Source: HyVt-477 sp965224605
GTDB taxonomy: Bacteria; Pseudomonadota; Gammaproteobacteria; Thiotrichales; Thiotrichaceae
Length of the DNA: 64,000 bases
NCBI GenBank assembly: GCA_965224605.1
Contig: CBDCZP010000011.1
Span: 24,589 to 88,588, forward strand
Direction: 5' to 3'
Of the stretch, positions 38,851 to 48,336 are shown piece after piece; position 1 is the stretch's first letter; every line of letters starts with the position of its first letter. The notes under the pieces were generated by a model that had not been told where the DNA came from, searched no databases, and was given only the letters and a program-made list of their open reading frames with translations. Position numbers and translations under genes: made by a program.

Positions 38851-41800
38851 ATGAAAATCTTAAAACTTACTGGAATAATTGTTTCAGTGACAGCCGTTGT
38901 ATTAACGGCTAACTATTTCATAAATTCTTCGGCTCAAGTTGATATTCAAGTAAATAACAGTTTAGCAACTGCTACCTCCACATCACCACATTTACCCACT
39001 CCACCATCATCAATATCACGGCACAATAGTTCTGTAAGTCCATCACCCGTTACCGCTAAAACTGAATTCAATAAACAGCCCATTACTGTCAAGTTTGAGG
39101 TCTGGATCAATTCTCTATCAAAGGATGATGGTAGTCAGCGTGTAAGGCTTATTGCAGAAGGTATTGAGCTTGCCAAGCAAAGACGAGCTATGCTGTTAAA
39201 GCAAATGCAGAATCAGCCTCGGCAAGCGCTGGCGAATAGGTTGAGTTACGCTCAGTATTATGATTTGCCTGATGAAGTTAAATCCCTGGTTGAAGAGCCA
39301 TTCTCCAGCCGTGCTGATCTTGTCGTTGTACCCAAAGAGCAAGGTGATAGTGGTGGTGTTAAAGACACAGGTACAGGTTCAGATAATGCTAGTAGCCACG
39401 ATATCTATATTGAAACTTGGGACAATGGCAAGAAAGTCTATACGCTCATTCCTCTTGATTCTACTGATAACTTGCTTAGTAAGCAGGGTGTCGCTGTTCA
39501 GGGAATACGCCTAAACGGGGTTGCTGTAATTTTTCAGGATAGTTTGGAGATCGTTCAATCCAAAGAGCAGTTGCAAAGACTAAAGGTCATTTTTAAATCC
39601 ACCAATAAACTGACCAAGCAAAATATCAGTCGTGATTATTATACCGGGGAAGTGATTAAAGGTGAGCCTGTGATCGCTCTTGCAGGTGGCCATTTATTCC
39701 CGTTTGCAAATGAATACAATGTGGCTTTGTTAAATGCACAATTAGAAAAAAGTAAGCAATCCATTAACCCAAAAGCGGGCAGTGAATTATTCCCATCTTC
39801 CGATAGTAGTAAAAACACTGAAAGCACAGCACCGCTACAACAACGTATTCTAGAATCCAATAGATCTGCTGCGATAAACCCATGGACTGAAACGGTAAAG
39901 AAAGTATTCTTTATTCGGGTAGATTTCACCGATATACCAGGTGAACCTGTTACGCGGGATATATTACTCAATCGGCTTAATAATGAAGTTTCGGATGCGA
40001 TTCGAGAGTTTTCCTATGGAAAAACCTGGATTGAAGCAGATGTCAATGCCCCTCTGGTTAACTTGCCGAATTCCAGTAGCTCTTATGTTAGCTCAGGAAT
40101 CGGGGTTATGCATGCTGATGCAGTTTCAGGGTTTAACGCGTTAAATACGGGAATAAACCTTGATGATTACGATATTATTGGTGTCTACTTTCCTAATGTT
40201 AGTGGCTTTACTTGGGCAGGAAAGGCTAGTGTGGGTGGGACTAAACAATGGTTACAGCAATCTCATAGCACCCGTGTTATCACCCATGAATTTGGCCATA
40301 ATTATGGTCTTAATCATGCTAACTTCTGGGATACTAGTGGTACTTCCGTAGTTGGCACAGGCGTTAATGAAGAATATGGTCATCGATTTGATACGATGGG
40401 ATCACAATCTCCCCCAGATGCGCATTTCCATGTACAAGGAAAAGAACGGTTACATTGGTTAAATGGAGCACAATGGCAAGATATTACTAGTTCAGGTTTA
40501 CATCGAATCTATCGGTTTGATGATCAAAATACCAGTGCAGCAAACCTGCAATCCATTCGTATCAGCAAAGGAAGTAATGAATATTATTGGTTGGGTTTCC
40601 GTAAGAAATATACCACTAATCCCTACTTGTCATCTGGGCTGTCATTAATCTGGCAGCGACCTAATGCTAACAATAGCTGGTTGGTGGATACCACACCAGG
40701 CTCGGCTGATGGTAAGTTGGATGCAGGTATACGCCTAGGGCGCACCTATTCTGATACCACGTCTGACACCACGGCTAATGTACATATCACCCCCACTCGT
40801 CAAGGCGGTACCGCTCCACATGAATGGATTGACGTACAAATAAATCTGGGTGAGTTTGTTGGCAATCAAGCCCCCTCAGCGAGTATTTCTGCAACAAGCA
40901 CGGGGGATGCAAGAATACCGATTGTATTTACTGCGGTGGCGAATGATCCAGATGGAGACCCGTTGGCCTATTTATGGGACTTTGGTGATGGTGTCATTGA
41001 AAATAGCAGTGTTAGTGTCGCGCATTCCTGGACTCAAGGTGGTAGCTATACCGTTACTCTAACGGTAAGTGATATGAAAGGGCAGGTTGCTACTACAACA
41101 CACGATATTACCATTGCAGATCCTCTTACCCAATGGTCAGATCGTGCAAGTGGGGTGACCAGCACGCTGAATGATCTTGCAGAATATAATGGTACTTTGC
41201 TTGCAGTAGGTCGGTCACTCAGTTCATCAACAGATGGCTCAAGCTGGACGGCTGTGAGCAATGCCTTTGGTTCAAATGTAAATATTCGTGGCATTACACA
41301 TTACGGCAATTTATGGGTCGCTGTGGGTGAACGATACAGCTTTGATGTATCGGCATGGTTGGGTGTTATTTATACTTCTCCTGATGCGACAAGCTGGACA
41401 CAGCAGCGCTTTGAAGGAGCTGTACTTGATAAGGTTGCCTCAAGTGCTGCTACTTTAGTAGTTGTGGGCGAGAACGGCACAATTTTGCGCTCAACAGATG
41501 GATTAGCGTGGCAGAGTGTTACTGGAGTCACCACACGTGATATTGATGATATTGCCTATTCCGGCACTACTTTTGTTTTTGTGGGTCAAGCAAGCAATGG
41601 GTCTGACGGCTTTACTTTTAGCTCTACTGATGGAACGAACTGGACGGAGCAAAGTGATGCAATTGGCTTGTTAAGCTGGCAAGGAGTCAATGAGATTGAA
41701 TACACACATGATCGTTTTCTGGTAAGTGGCTGGTACGCAAAAGTCCGCCATTCTACTGACCAAGGTGCTAGTTTTTCTACCACACGGGTAAAGACGGAAG

Positions 41801-44800
41801 AAATTGCAGGTTTTGCCTATGGCAATGGCATCTATTTTGCCGCAGGCATTAATAAGGATGGTAATGGTTCAGTAGATATCGACATGGTTTCTTTGGATGG
41901 CGAGACATGGGAACGCATGCCAAGCCCCTCTGTGGACAACCGAAGAGAAGCTATTTTCTTTAATAATACCTTTATCACCGTGGGCAGTAACGGAAGTATT
42001 CGTCAGTCTGATCCTATCCTTGCGGCTAATAGCAATACTGATGTTGATACAGATGGGGTGCTGGATACTGTTGATAATTGCCCCGCTACTGCTAATGCGG
42101 ATCAACTGGATACAGATACAGATGGTCAGGGTGATGTCTGTGATGGGGACGATGATAATGACAATGTAGTCGATACGGCTGATAACTGCCCCATTACAGT
42201 CAATCAAGATCAAGCGAATAATGACAATGATAGTCAAGGCGATGTCTGTGATACGGACGATGACAATGATACGGTCGCTGATACTACTGATAATTGTCCT
42301 TTAGCGGCTAATACAAATCAGGCGAACCATGACAATGATGCAGATGGTGATGTCTGTGATAGTGATGATGATAATGATGGCATGCCTGACAGTTATGAAG
42401 GTGCGAATGGGCTAGATTCGTTGAATGCTGCTGATGCAGGACAGGATAACGATAGTGACGGTTATACAAATCTGCAAGAGTTTCAGTTAGCCACTAATCC
42501 CACAGACGCGACTAGTTTCCCGAATATTTCTTCAGCCTTCATTGCAAAAGGTGCGAACTGGAAGTATTTGGATAATGGCACTGATCAGGCAACCGCATGG
42601 CAAGCTATCAGCTTTGATGATACTAGCTGGCAAAGTGGCCCAGCACGTTTGGGCTATGGGAATGGTGGAGAGTCTACCGTTGTTAGCTTTGGTGGGAATT
42701 CAAGTAGTAAATATATCACTACCTATTTCCGGTATGAGTTTGATGTTCTAGATCCTGCACAATATGAAAGCTTAGTGCTGGAACTGGCGCGTGATGATGG
42801 AGCTGTGGTTTATCTTAATGGTACCGAAATACTCAGAGATAACATGACATCAGGGACTATAACTTATCAAACCCGTGCCAGCTCAGCGGCGAATGGCACA
42901 GAAGAAACCCAGTTTACTCCACATACTGTATCGACTACGGCACTGGTAGCCGGAAAGAATACTCTCGCAGTGGAAATACATCAGGCTAGTAGCAGTAGCT
43001 CAGATCTAAATTTTGACCTTGCACTGGCTGGTGTTACTCCAAACCTTATCACTAAAGGAGCCAGATGGAATTATCTTGATAATGGTTCTGATCAAGCGAC
43101 TGTCTGGCATGCAAACAGCTTCGATGACAGTAGCTGGAGCAGTGGAGCGGCTCAGTTAGGTTACGGGGATGGTGACGAAGTCACTACGGTAAGTTTTGGT
43201 GGAGCGTCATCTAGTAAATATATCACCACCTATTTCCGTCATCAGTTTAATATCGTTGATCCTGCCCGCTATCAAAGCTTATCATTTGAACTGTTGCGTG
43301 ATGATGGTGTTGTTATCTACCTAAATGGTACGGAAGTATTACGCGATAGTATGCCAACAGGAGCGATAGATTACTTAACCACAGCAAGTTCGACTATTAG
43401 TGGTTCTGCTGAAGATGAGTTTACAACACACTTCTTGCCAGCAAATGCACTTGTTGCAGGTGCAAATACTCTCGCGGTAGAAATCCATCAGCGAAGTGCT
43501 TCCAGCTCTGATATTAGTATGGATCTTGGGTTAACAGGATCAGTTAATCCTATTGCTACTAATATTGTACGTGGACCCTACCTGCAAATGGGTAGTAGTG
43601 ATGGCATGACCATACGCTGGCGTACTAATTTACTGAGCAATAGTCAGGTACGTTATGGAACCAGCATAGACAACCTGAATGTGGTAGTTGATTCGGCTAC
43701 TGAGATAACTGATCATGAGATACGCTTAACGGGTTTGAATCCACAAACAATTTACTATTACTCAGTGGGCAACAGCACCGATGTGCTGGCAGATGGGGCG
43801 GGTTATCAGTTTGAGACTTCTCCCTCAATAGGTACTCGTGAGTCAACTCGAATTTGGGTTATTGGTGATGCGGGGACTGCAAACAGCAGTGCTCGTGCTG
43901 TTTATGATGCTTATCAAGCTGAAACGGGCGCAGCATATACTGACCTTTGGTTAATGTTGGGAGATAATGCTTACAATAGTGGTACGGACACTGAGTATCA
44001 GGCTGCGGTATTTGATCTCTATCCAGAATTACTTCGCAAAACTCCTGTGTGGTCAACCTTGGGAAATCATGATGGATACAGTGCTGACTCTGACACTGAA
44101 ACAGGCCCCTATTACGATATCTTCACCTTGCCTCGCCAAGCAGAAGCCGGTGGTGTTGCTTCAGGTACAGAAGCCTACTATTCCTTTGATCATGGCAATA
44201 TTCACTTTGTTGTACTGGATTCATACGAAACCATTCAGTCAACGACTGCTAACGCAACCATGCTTCAATGGTTAGAAACCGATCTACTCAATAGTGATGC
44301 CGAGTGGACCATAGCTTTCTGGCATCATCCTCCCTATAGCAAAGGCTCACATGATTCTGATACAGACACACGCATGACAAAAATGCGTGAGCAAGTATTA
44401 CCTATCATTGAAAACCATGGTGTGGATTTAGTGCTTGGTGGACACAGCCATGCCTACGAGCGCTCTAAGTTTATTGATGGCCACTATGGCATTGCCAACA
44501 CGCTTACATTAGCTAATCAAATTGATGCAGGCAGCGGACGTACTGATGGCACGGGTGCTTATCATAAAGATGAGATAGGCAGCAGTCGTACTGGCGCAGT
44601 TTATGTGGTTGCTGGAAGTTCCGGAAAACTGGGAGGCGGTACGTTTGACCACAACGCCATGTTTTTGTCACTGCGTCAATTAGGTTCGATGATACTTGAA
44701 GTTGATGGGCTAACTTTGAATGCCAGCTTCCTTGATAGTACGGGTGTGAAACAAGACTATTTCACTATCACCAAAACTAACGCGACAGTGGATTCTGATT

Positions 44801-45501
44801 CAGATGGCATCACAGATGATGTAGATAATTGTCTCGCTATTGCTAACGCTGATCAGGCAAATAACGATGCTGATGCAGATGGCGATGTCTGTGATGCGGA
44901 TGATGATAACGATGGTGTAGATGACGGCCTGGACGCTTTCCCTTTCAATGCCAATGAAACATCGGACAACGATGGCGATGGAACAGGTGATAATGGTGAT
45001 CTTGATGACGATAATGATGGCATGCCAGATACCTGGGAAATAGATAACGGGTTTAATCCTTTAGACAGTAGCGATGCACTTCAGGATACAGATCGTGATG
45101 GTGTAAGTAATCTTGATGAATATTTGGCAGGCAGCAACCCGAATGATCCATATTTTACTTGGGATATTGACGGTGATGGTGAGGTGAAACCACTCACGGA
45201 CGGTTTGCTAAACTTGCGTTATCACTTTGGTTTTAGGGGTGATACTTTGACCAATAGTGCGGTTGGGTCAGGTGCTATCAGAAGTACAGCTAGTGATATT
45301 GAATCATATATAGCTGATGCAATAATAGATGGAGACATAGATGGGGATGATACAACAAAGCCATTAACTGATGGTTTGTTATTGTTACGTTATCTATTCG
45401 GATTCCGTGGTGACACCCTCATACAAAACGCGATTGCTGGAGATGCTATACGGCAATCAGCATCTGAAATTGAAGCGTATACAGCTTCGAAGATGCCATA
45501 A
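38851..45501 (+). CDS. Giant secreted M6-like metalloprotease / purple-acid-type phosphatase with dockerin-like pair
   Basis: The protein has 2216 residues in one intact frame. Order: signal/anchor (1-28); M6/M11-like metzincin with HEFGHNYGLNH (first His near 479); PKD domain (about 670-755, YLWDFGDG); BNR/kelch-like repeats (760-1050); TSP3 repeats (1063-1190); two near-identical beta-sandwich repeats (about 1230-1390 and 1399-1560, each with RDDG..VYLNGTE); FnIII-like purple acid phosphatase N-domain (1574-1666); metallophosphoesterase domain (1667-1973) with GDAG, GDNAY, GNHD, WHHPPY and GGHSHAYE; TSP3; two dockerin-like modules (2106-2216). It would join proteolysis and phosphate release in one secreted chain. 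Confidence 0.88.
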   Translation: MKILKLTGIIVSVTAVVLTANYFINSSAQVDIQVNNSLATATSTSPHLPTPPSSISRHNSSVSPSPVTAKTEFNKQPITVKFEVWINSLSKDDGSQRVRLIAEGIELAKQRRAMLLKQMQNQPRQALANRLSYAQYYDLPDEVKSLVEEPFSSRADLVVVPKEQGDSGGVKDTGTGSDNASSHDIYIETWDNGKKVYTLIPLDSTDNLLSKQGVAVQGIRLNGVAVIFQDSLEIVQSKEQLQRLKVIFKSTNKLTKQNISRDYYTGEVIKGEPVIALAGGHLFPFANEYNVALLNAQLEKSKQSINPKAGSELFPSSDSSKNTESTAPLQQRILESNRSAAINPWTETVKKVFFIRVDFTDIPGEPVTRDILLNRLNNEVSDAIREFSYGKTWIEADVNAPLVNLPNSSSSYVSSGIGVMHADAVSGFNALNTGINLDDYDIIGVYFPNVSGFTWAGKASVGGTKQWLQQSHSTRVITHEFGHNYGLNHANFWDTSGTSVVGTGVNEEYGHRFDTMGSQSPPDAHFHVQGKERLHWLNGAQWQDITSSGLHRIYRFDDQNTSAANLQSIRISKGSNEYYWLGFRKKYTTNPYLSSGLSLIWQRPNANNSWLVDTTPGSADGKLDAGIRLGRTYSDTTSDTTANVHITPTRQGGTAPHEWIDVQINLGEFVGNQAPSASISATSTGDARIPIVFTAVANDPDGDPLAYLWDFGDGVIENSSVSVAHSWTQGGSYTVTLTVSDMKGQVATTTHDITIADPLTQWSDRASGVTSTLNDLAEYNGTLLAVGRSLSSSTDGSSWTAVSNAFGSNVNIRGITHYGNLWVAVGERYSFDVSAWLGVIYTSPDATSWTQQRFEGAVLDKVASSAATLVVVGENGTILRSTDGLAWQSVTGVTTRDIDDIAYSGTTFVFVGQASNGSDGFTFSSTDGTNWTEQSDAIGLLSWQGVNEIEYTHDRFLVSGWYAKVRHSTDQGASFSTTRVKTEEIAGFAYGNGIYFAAGINKDGNGSVDIDMVSLDGETWERMPSPSVDNRREAIFFNNTFITVGSNGSIRQSDPILAANSNTDVDTDGVLDTVDNCPATANADQLDTDTDGQGDVCDGDDDNDNVVDTADNCPITVNQDQANNDNDSQGDVCDTDDDNDTVADTTDNCPLAANTNQANHDNDADGDVCDSDDDNDGMPDSYEGANGLDSLNAADAGQDNDSDGYTNLQEFQLATNPTDATSFPNISSAFIAKGANWKYLDNGTDQATAWQAISFDDTSWQSGPARLGYGNGGESTVVSFGGNSSSKYITTYFRYEFDVLDPAQYESLVLELARDDGAVVYLNGTEILRDNMTSGTITYQTRASSAANGTEETQFTPHTVSTTALVAGKNTLAVEIHQASSSSSDLNFDLALAGVTPNLITKGARWNYLDNGSDQATVWHANSFDDSSWSSGAAQLGYGDGDEVTTVSFGGASSSKYITTYFRHQFNIVDPARYQSLSFELLRDDGVVIYLNGTEVLRDSMPTGAIDYLTTASSTISGSAEDEFTTHFLPANALVAGANTLAVEIHQRSASSSDISMDLGLTGSVNPIATNIVRGPYLQMGSSDGMTIRWRTNLLSNSQVRYGTSIDNLNVVVDSATEITDHEIRLTGLNPQTIYYYSVGNSTDVLADGAGYQFETSPSIGTRESTRIWVIGDAGTANSSARAVYDAYQAETGAAYTDLWLMLGDNAYNSGTDTEYQAAVFDLYPELLRKTPVWSTLGNHDGYSADSDTETGPYYDIFTLPRQAEAGGVASGTEAYYSFDHGNIHFVVLDSYETIQSTTANATMLQWLETDLLNSDAEWTIAFWHHPPYSKGSHDSDTDTRMTKMREQVLPIIENHGVDLVLGGHSHAYERSKFIDGHYGIANTLTLANQIDAGSGRTDGTGAYHKDEIGSSRTGAVYVVAGSSGKLGGGTFDHNAMFLSLRQLGSMILEVDGLTLNASFLDSTGVKQDYFTITKTNATVDSDSDGITDDVDNCLAIANADQANNDADADGDVCDADDDNDGVDDGLDAFPFNANETSDNDGDGTGDNGDLDDDNDGMPDTWEIDNGFNPLDSSDALQDTDRDGVSNLDEYLAGSNPNDPYFTWDIDGDGEVKPLTDGLLNLRYHFGFRGDTLTNSAVGSGAIRSTASDIESYIADAIIDGDIDGDDTTKPLTDGLLLLRYLFGFRGDTLIQNAIAGDAIRQSASEIEAYTASKMP

Positions 45502-45640
45502 GACCACTTCTATTATAGCTTTCAGTCAGTTTTGCATCGGATGAATACAAGACCAAAAGCTAGTAAATTCGTTATTCCTGTTAAATCACTGTGGTGTATA
45601 AAATTTAACCACACTTCCGCCCAAGCTTTGTACTAGACTT

Positions 45641-45670
45641 AATGAGTACTTAATACTCAATGAGTACTTA
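45641..45670 (+). promoter_or_regulatory. Direct repeats, possible operator
   Basis: AATGAGTACTTA occurs at 45641-45652 and again at 45659-45670, an 18-bp spacing, and the centre contains an inverted GAGTA/TACTC. It lies about 70 bp before the HHH coiled-coil gene, a plausible position for a regulator site. No known box is recognised. Confidence 0.35.
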
Positions 45671-45734
45671 TTGTTAAATTCTATTTAAGCGATTAATTCT
45701 TGGGTTATCCCTATATTATATTTTGGAGGAAGGA

Positions 45735-48335
45735 ATGAGTGTTTTTTTATGCAACATATGGCCTTATCTTGCAGGTGGCTTGATCGGATGGTTATTTTCT
45801 GGATGGTTAGCCCGCAAGTTAAAATACGATAACCCAGAACATATAGAAAAAATGGGTCTGCTGCAAAAAGAAAACTCAGTTATTGGAACTTTACGTTCTA
45901 ATATCCAGAAATTTGAAACTGATGGGGTCAATCACCTCAAACGAATTTCACAACTAGAGGAAGAGAATCTGGTTATTGCTACTTTACGATCAGATATTAC
46001 TAGCTATGAAAGTAAAGGAGTCAATGCACAAAAACAAATCTCTGAACTTGAAACAAACTTAGGGCAAGAACAACATGTTATTAGTACTTTACGATCGGAC
46101 ATCACTAGTTACGAAAGTAAAGGTAGCAATGCTCAAAACCGTATATCTGAACTTGAAGCCGGTCTAGAGAAAGAACAACAAGTCATTACTACGTTACGGT
46201 CTGATATCACCAGTTATGAAAGTAAAGGCAGCAACGCTCAAAACCGTATCTCTGAACTTGAAGCCGGTCTAGAGAAAGAACAACAAGCCATTACTACGTT
46301 ACGGTCTGATATCACTAGTTATGAAAGTAAAGGCAGCAACGCTCAAAATCGGATTTCTGAACTTGAAGCAGATTTAGAAAAAGAACAACAAGTCATTTCC
46401 ACTTTACGATCAGATATTACTGGATATGAAAGTAAAGGCAGCAACGCTCAAAATCGTATCTCTGAACTTGAAGCCGGTCTAGAGAAAGAACAACAAGCCA
46501 TTACTACGTTACGGTCTGATATCACTAGTTATGAAAGCAAGGGAAGCAACGCTCAAGATCGCATCTCCGAACTTGAAACAGATTTAGAGAAAGAACAACA
46601 AGCCATTACTACTTTACGATCTGATATCACTAGTTATGAAAGTAAAGGAACCAACGCTCAAGATCGTATCTCTGAACTTGAAACAAGCATGGAAAAAGAA
46701 AGTAATACTATTAATACTTTGCGCACTGATATAAAAGGTTTTGAAAACGAAAGTAAGAACTACCTCAAACGAATTTTTGATTTAGAAAAAGACAAAGTGG
46801 TCATCGATACCTTGCGTTCTGAGCTTGATAACTTCAAGACAGATAGCACTAACAACCTCAGTTATATTGCGGAACTAGAGAAAGAAAACAAAATTATTGC
46901 AAGTCTACAATCTGATATTAAAAATTATGAAAATAAAGGAACCAAGGATCATCAATACATTAGTAACTTAAAATCAGATCTTGAAAAAGGAAAACAAGCC
47001 ATTTCATCGGTACGCTCTGATCTTCAGAAAGTTGAAAACAATGGCGCGAATCATCTGAGACGCATTTCAGAACTAGAGAAAGAAAATCAGGTTATCGTGG
47101 CATTACGATCCGATATTAAAAATTATGAGAGCAAGGGAACTAGGGATCAGCAAACTATTGTTAGCTTAAAGGCAGATTTTGAAAAAGGAAAACAAGCCAT
47201 CTCGTCACTACGCTCTGATTTGCAGAAAGTTGAAAATAGTGGAACGAGTCATCTCAAACGCATTTCAGCATTAGAGAATGAAAATCAAGCTATTCCGTCA
47301 CTACGCTCTAATCTTAAAAAGTCTGAAGATAATGAAGCTAACCACCTTAAGCATATTTCTAAACTTGAAAAGGAGAATACAGCTAAGGATGCAACTATTA
47401 GTCCTTTACGTTTAGATATAAGTAAGCTGCAAACTGAAAGTTCTGATAAACAAAAACGTATAGTTACTTTAGAGAAGGAAGGATCGCAAGCCAAAGTATC
47501 TCTGCAAAAGCAAACAAATGAACTTAAAAATATCCGCTCTGAGGTTGAAAGTGCTAACAGTAAAAATGTTAAATACACTAATGATATTACAGATCTTAAC
47601 GCTCAGCTAAGTCACATAAAATCGAGCCAAAAGATAAATCTGAAAGCAGCACGAGCAGCGGGAATCAGTATTGGAGCTGAAGATGACTTCACCTCAATTG
47701 AAGGAATAGGCCCTCAAATCAATAAACTGATTCATCAGGCGGGCATTAAAACATTCAAGGATTTATCTAATACTTCTTCTAACGATATTCAGAAGATACT
47801 GTCTAAAGCAGGATCAAAGTATAAAATCGCTAATCCAAACACATGGCCAGATCAAGCTAATTTGGCAGCCAATAATCGTTGGCCAGCACTGAAAGCGTTA
47901 CAAGACATCCTGATTGGTGGTGTTTATCCTGATGCTTCTAAAGCTAATTCTAAAGATAAAAACCAAACGCAACGCATCAGTGAATTAGAAAAGGAGCTTC
48001 TAAAATACAAAGAACCGAAAAATATTGATATTGATGCCGCGAAAGCTGCTGGATTTACCCTGCGGGGATCAGGCTCCGCTCGACAGCATGATTTCACCAT
48101 TATTGAAGGCATTGGTCCGAAAATTAATGAGTTAATCCATGATGCAGGCATTCATACCTATGCTGATTTAGGAGAAACAGAAACTTCTATTATTCAGAAA
48201 ATTCTAAATGATGCAGGCTCTAACTTTAAGCTTGCTGAGCCGGACACATGGTCAGAGCAATCTGCTATGGCGGCAAATGATGACTGGAGTAAACTTAAAA
48301 AATGGCAAGATGAATTAGATGGAGGCAAGGCTTAA
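45735..48335 (+). CDS. Membrane-anchored coiled-coil protein with two HHH domains
   Basis: The start is the ATG at 45735, directly after GGAGGAAGGA; the longer TTG frame is just that binding site. The protein has 866 residues: a membrane helix (about 8-28), a very long coiled coil (30-630), then two IEGIGP helix-hairpin-helix domains (about 650-730 and 785-866). The coiled coil includes seven exact-length 35-residue repeats (five heptads each) at 45984-46718. The same HHH domain appears three times in the protein at 10696. The OmpA-like gene follows immediately, suggesting an envelope-spanning complex. Function unknown. Confidence 0.75.
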   Translation: MSVFLCNIWPYLAGGLIGWLFSGWLARKLKYDNPEHIEKMGLLQKENSVIGTLRSNIQKFETDGVNHLKRISQLEEENLVIATLRSDITSYESKGVNAQKQISELETNLGQEQHVISTLRSDITSYESKGSNAQNRISELEAGLEKEQQVITTLRSDITSYESKGSNAQNRISELEAGLEKEQQAITTLRSDITSYESKGSNAQNRISELEADLEKEQQVISTLRSDITGYESKGSNAQNRISELEAGLEKEQQAITTLRSDITSYESKGSNAQDRISELETDLEKEQQAITTLRSDITSYESKGTNAQDRISELETSMEKESNTINTLRTDIKGFENESKNYLKRIFDLEKDKVVIDTLRSELDNFKTDSTNNLSYIAELEKENKIIASLQSDIKNYENKGTKDHQYISNLKSDLEKGKQAISSVRSDLQKVENNGANHLRRISELEKENQVIVALRSDIKNYESKGTRDQQTIVSLKADFEKGKQAISSLRSDLQKVENSGTSHLKRISALENENQAIPSLRSNLKKSEDNEANHLKHISKLEKENTAKDATISPLRLDISKLQTESSDKQKRIVTLEKEGSQAKVSLQKQTNELKNIRSEVESANSKNVKYTNDITDLNAQLSHIKSSQKINLKAARAAGISIGAEDDFTSIEGIGPQINKLIHQAGIKTFKDLSNTSSNDIQKILSKAGSKYKIANPNTWPDQANLAANNRWPALKALQDILIGGVYPDASKANSKDKNQTQRISELEKELLKYKEPKNIDIDAAKAAGFTLRGSGSARQHDFTIIEGIGPKINELIHDAGIHTYADLGETETSIIQKILNDAGSNFKLAEPDTWSEQSAMAANDDWSKLKKWQDELDGGKA
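45984..46718 (+). repeat. Seven tandem 105-bp coding repeats
   Basis: Each unit encodes 35 residues beginning LRSDIT(S/G)YESKG and ending with EKEQQ(A/V)I(T/S)T. Units run back to back without gaps (7 x 105 = 735 bp). Middle copies are nearly identical at the DNA level, the outer ones diverge. Copy number is likely to vary by slippage or recombination. Confidence 0.9.
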
Positions 48336-48336
48336 C

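Noticed and set aside
41869..42237. 122-codon minus-strand frame rich in isoleucine
   Set aside because: It is the reverse of Asp-rich TSP3 repeat codons (GAT read backwards as ATC).
45984..46718. CRISPR-like array
   Set aside because: The 105-bp units are contiguous, coding, and lack unique spacers.
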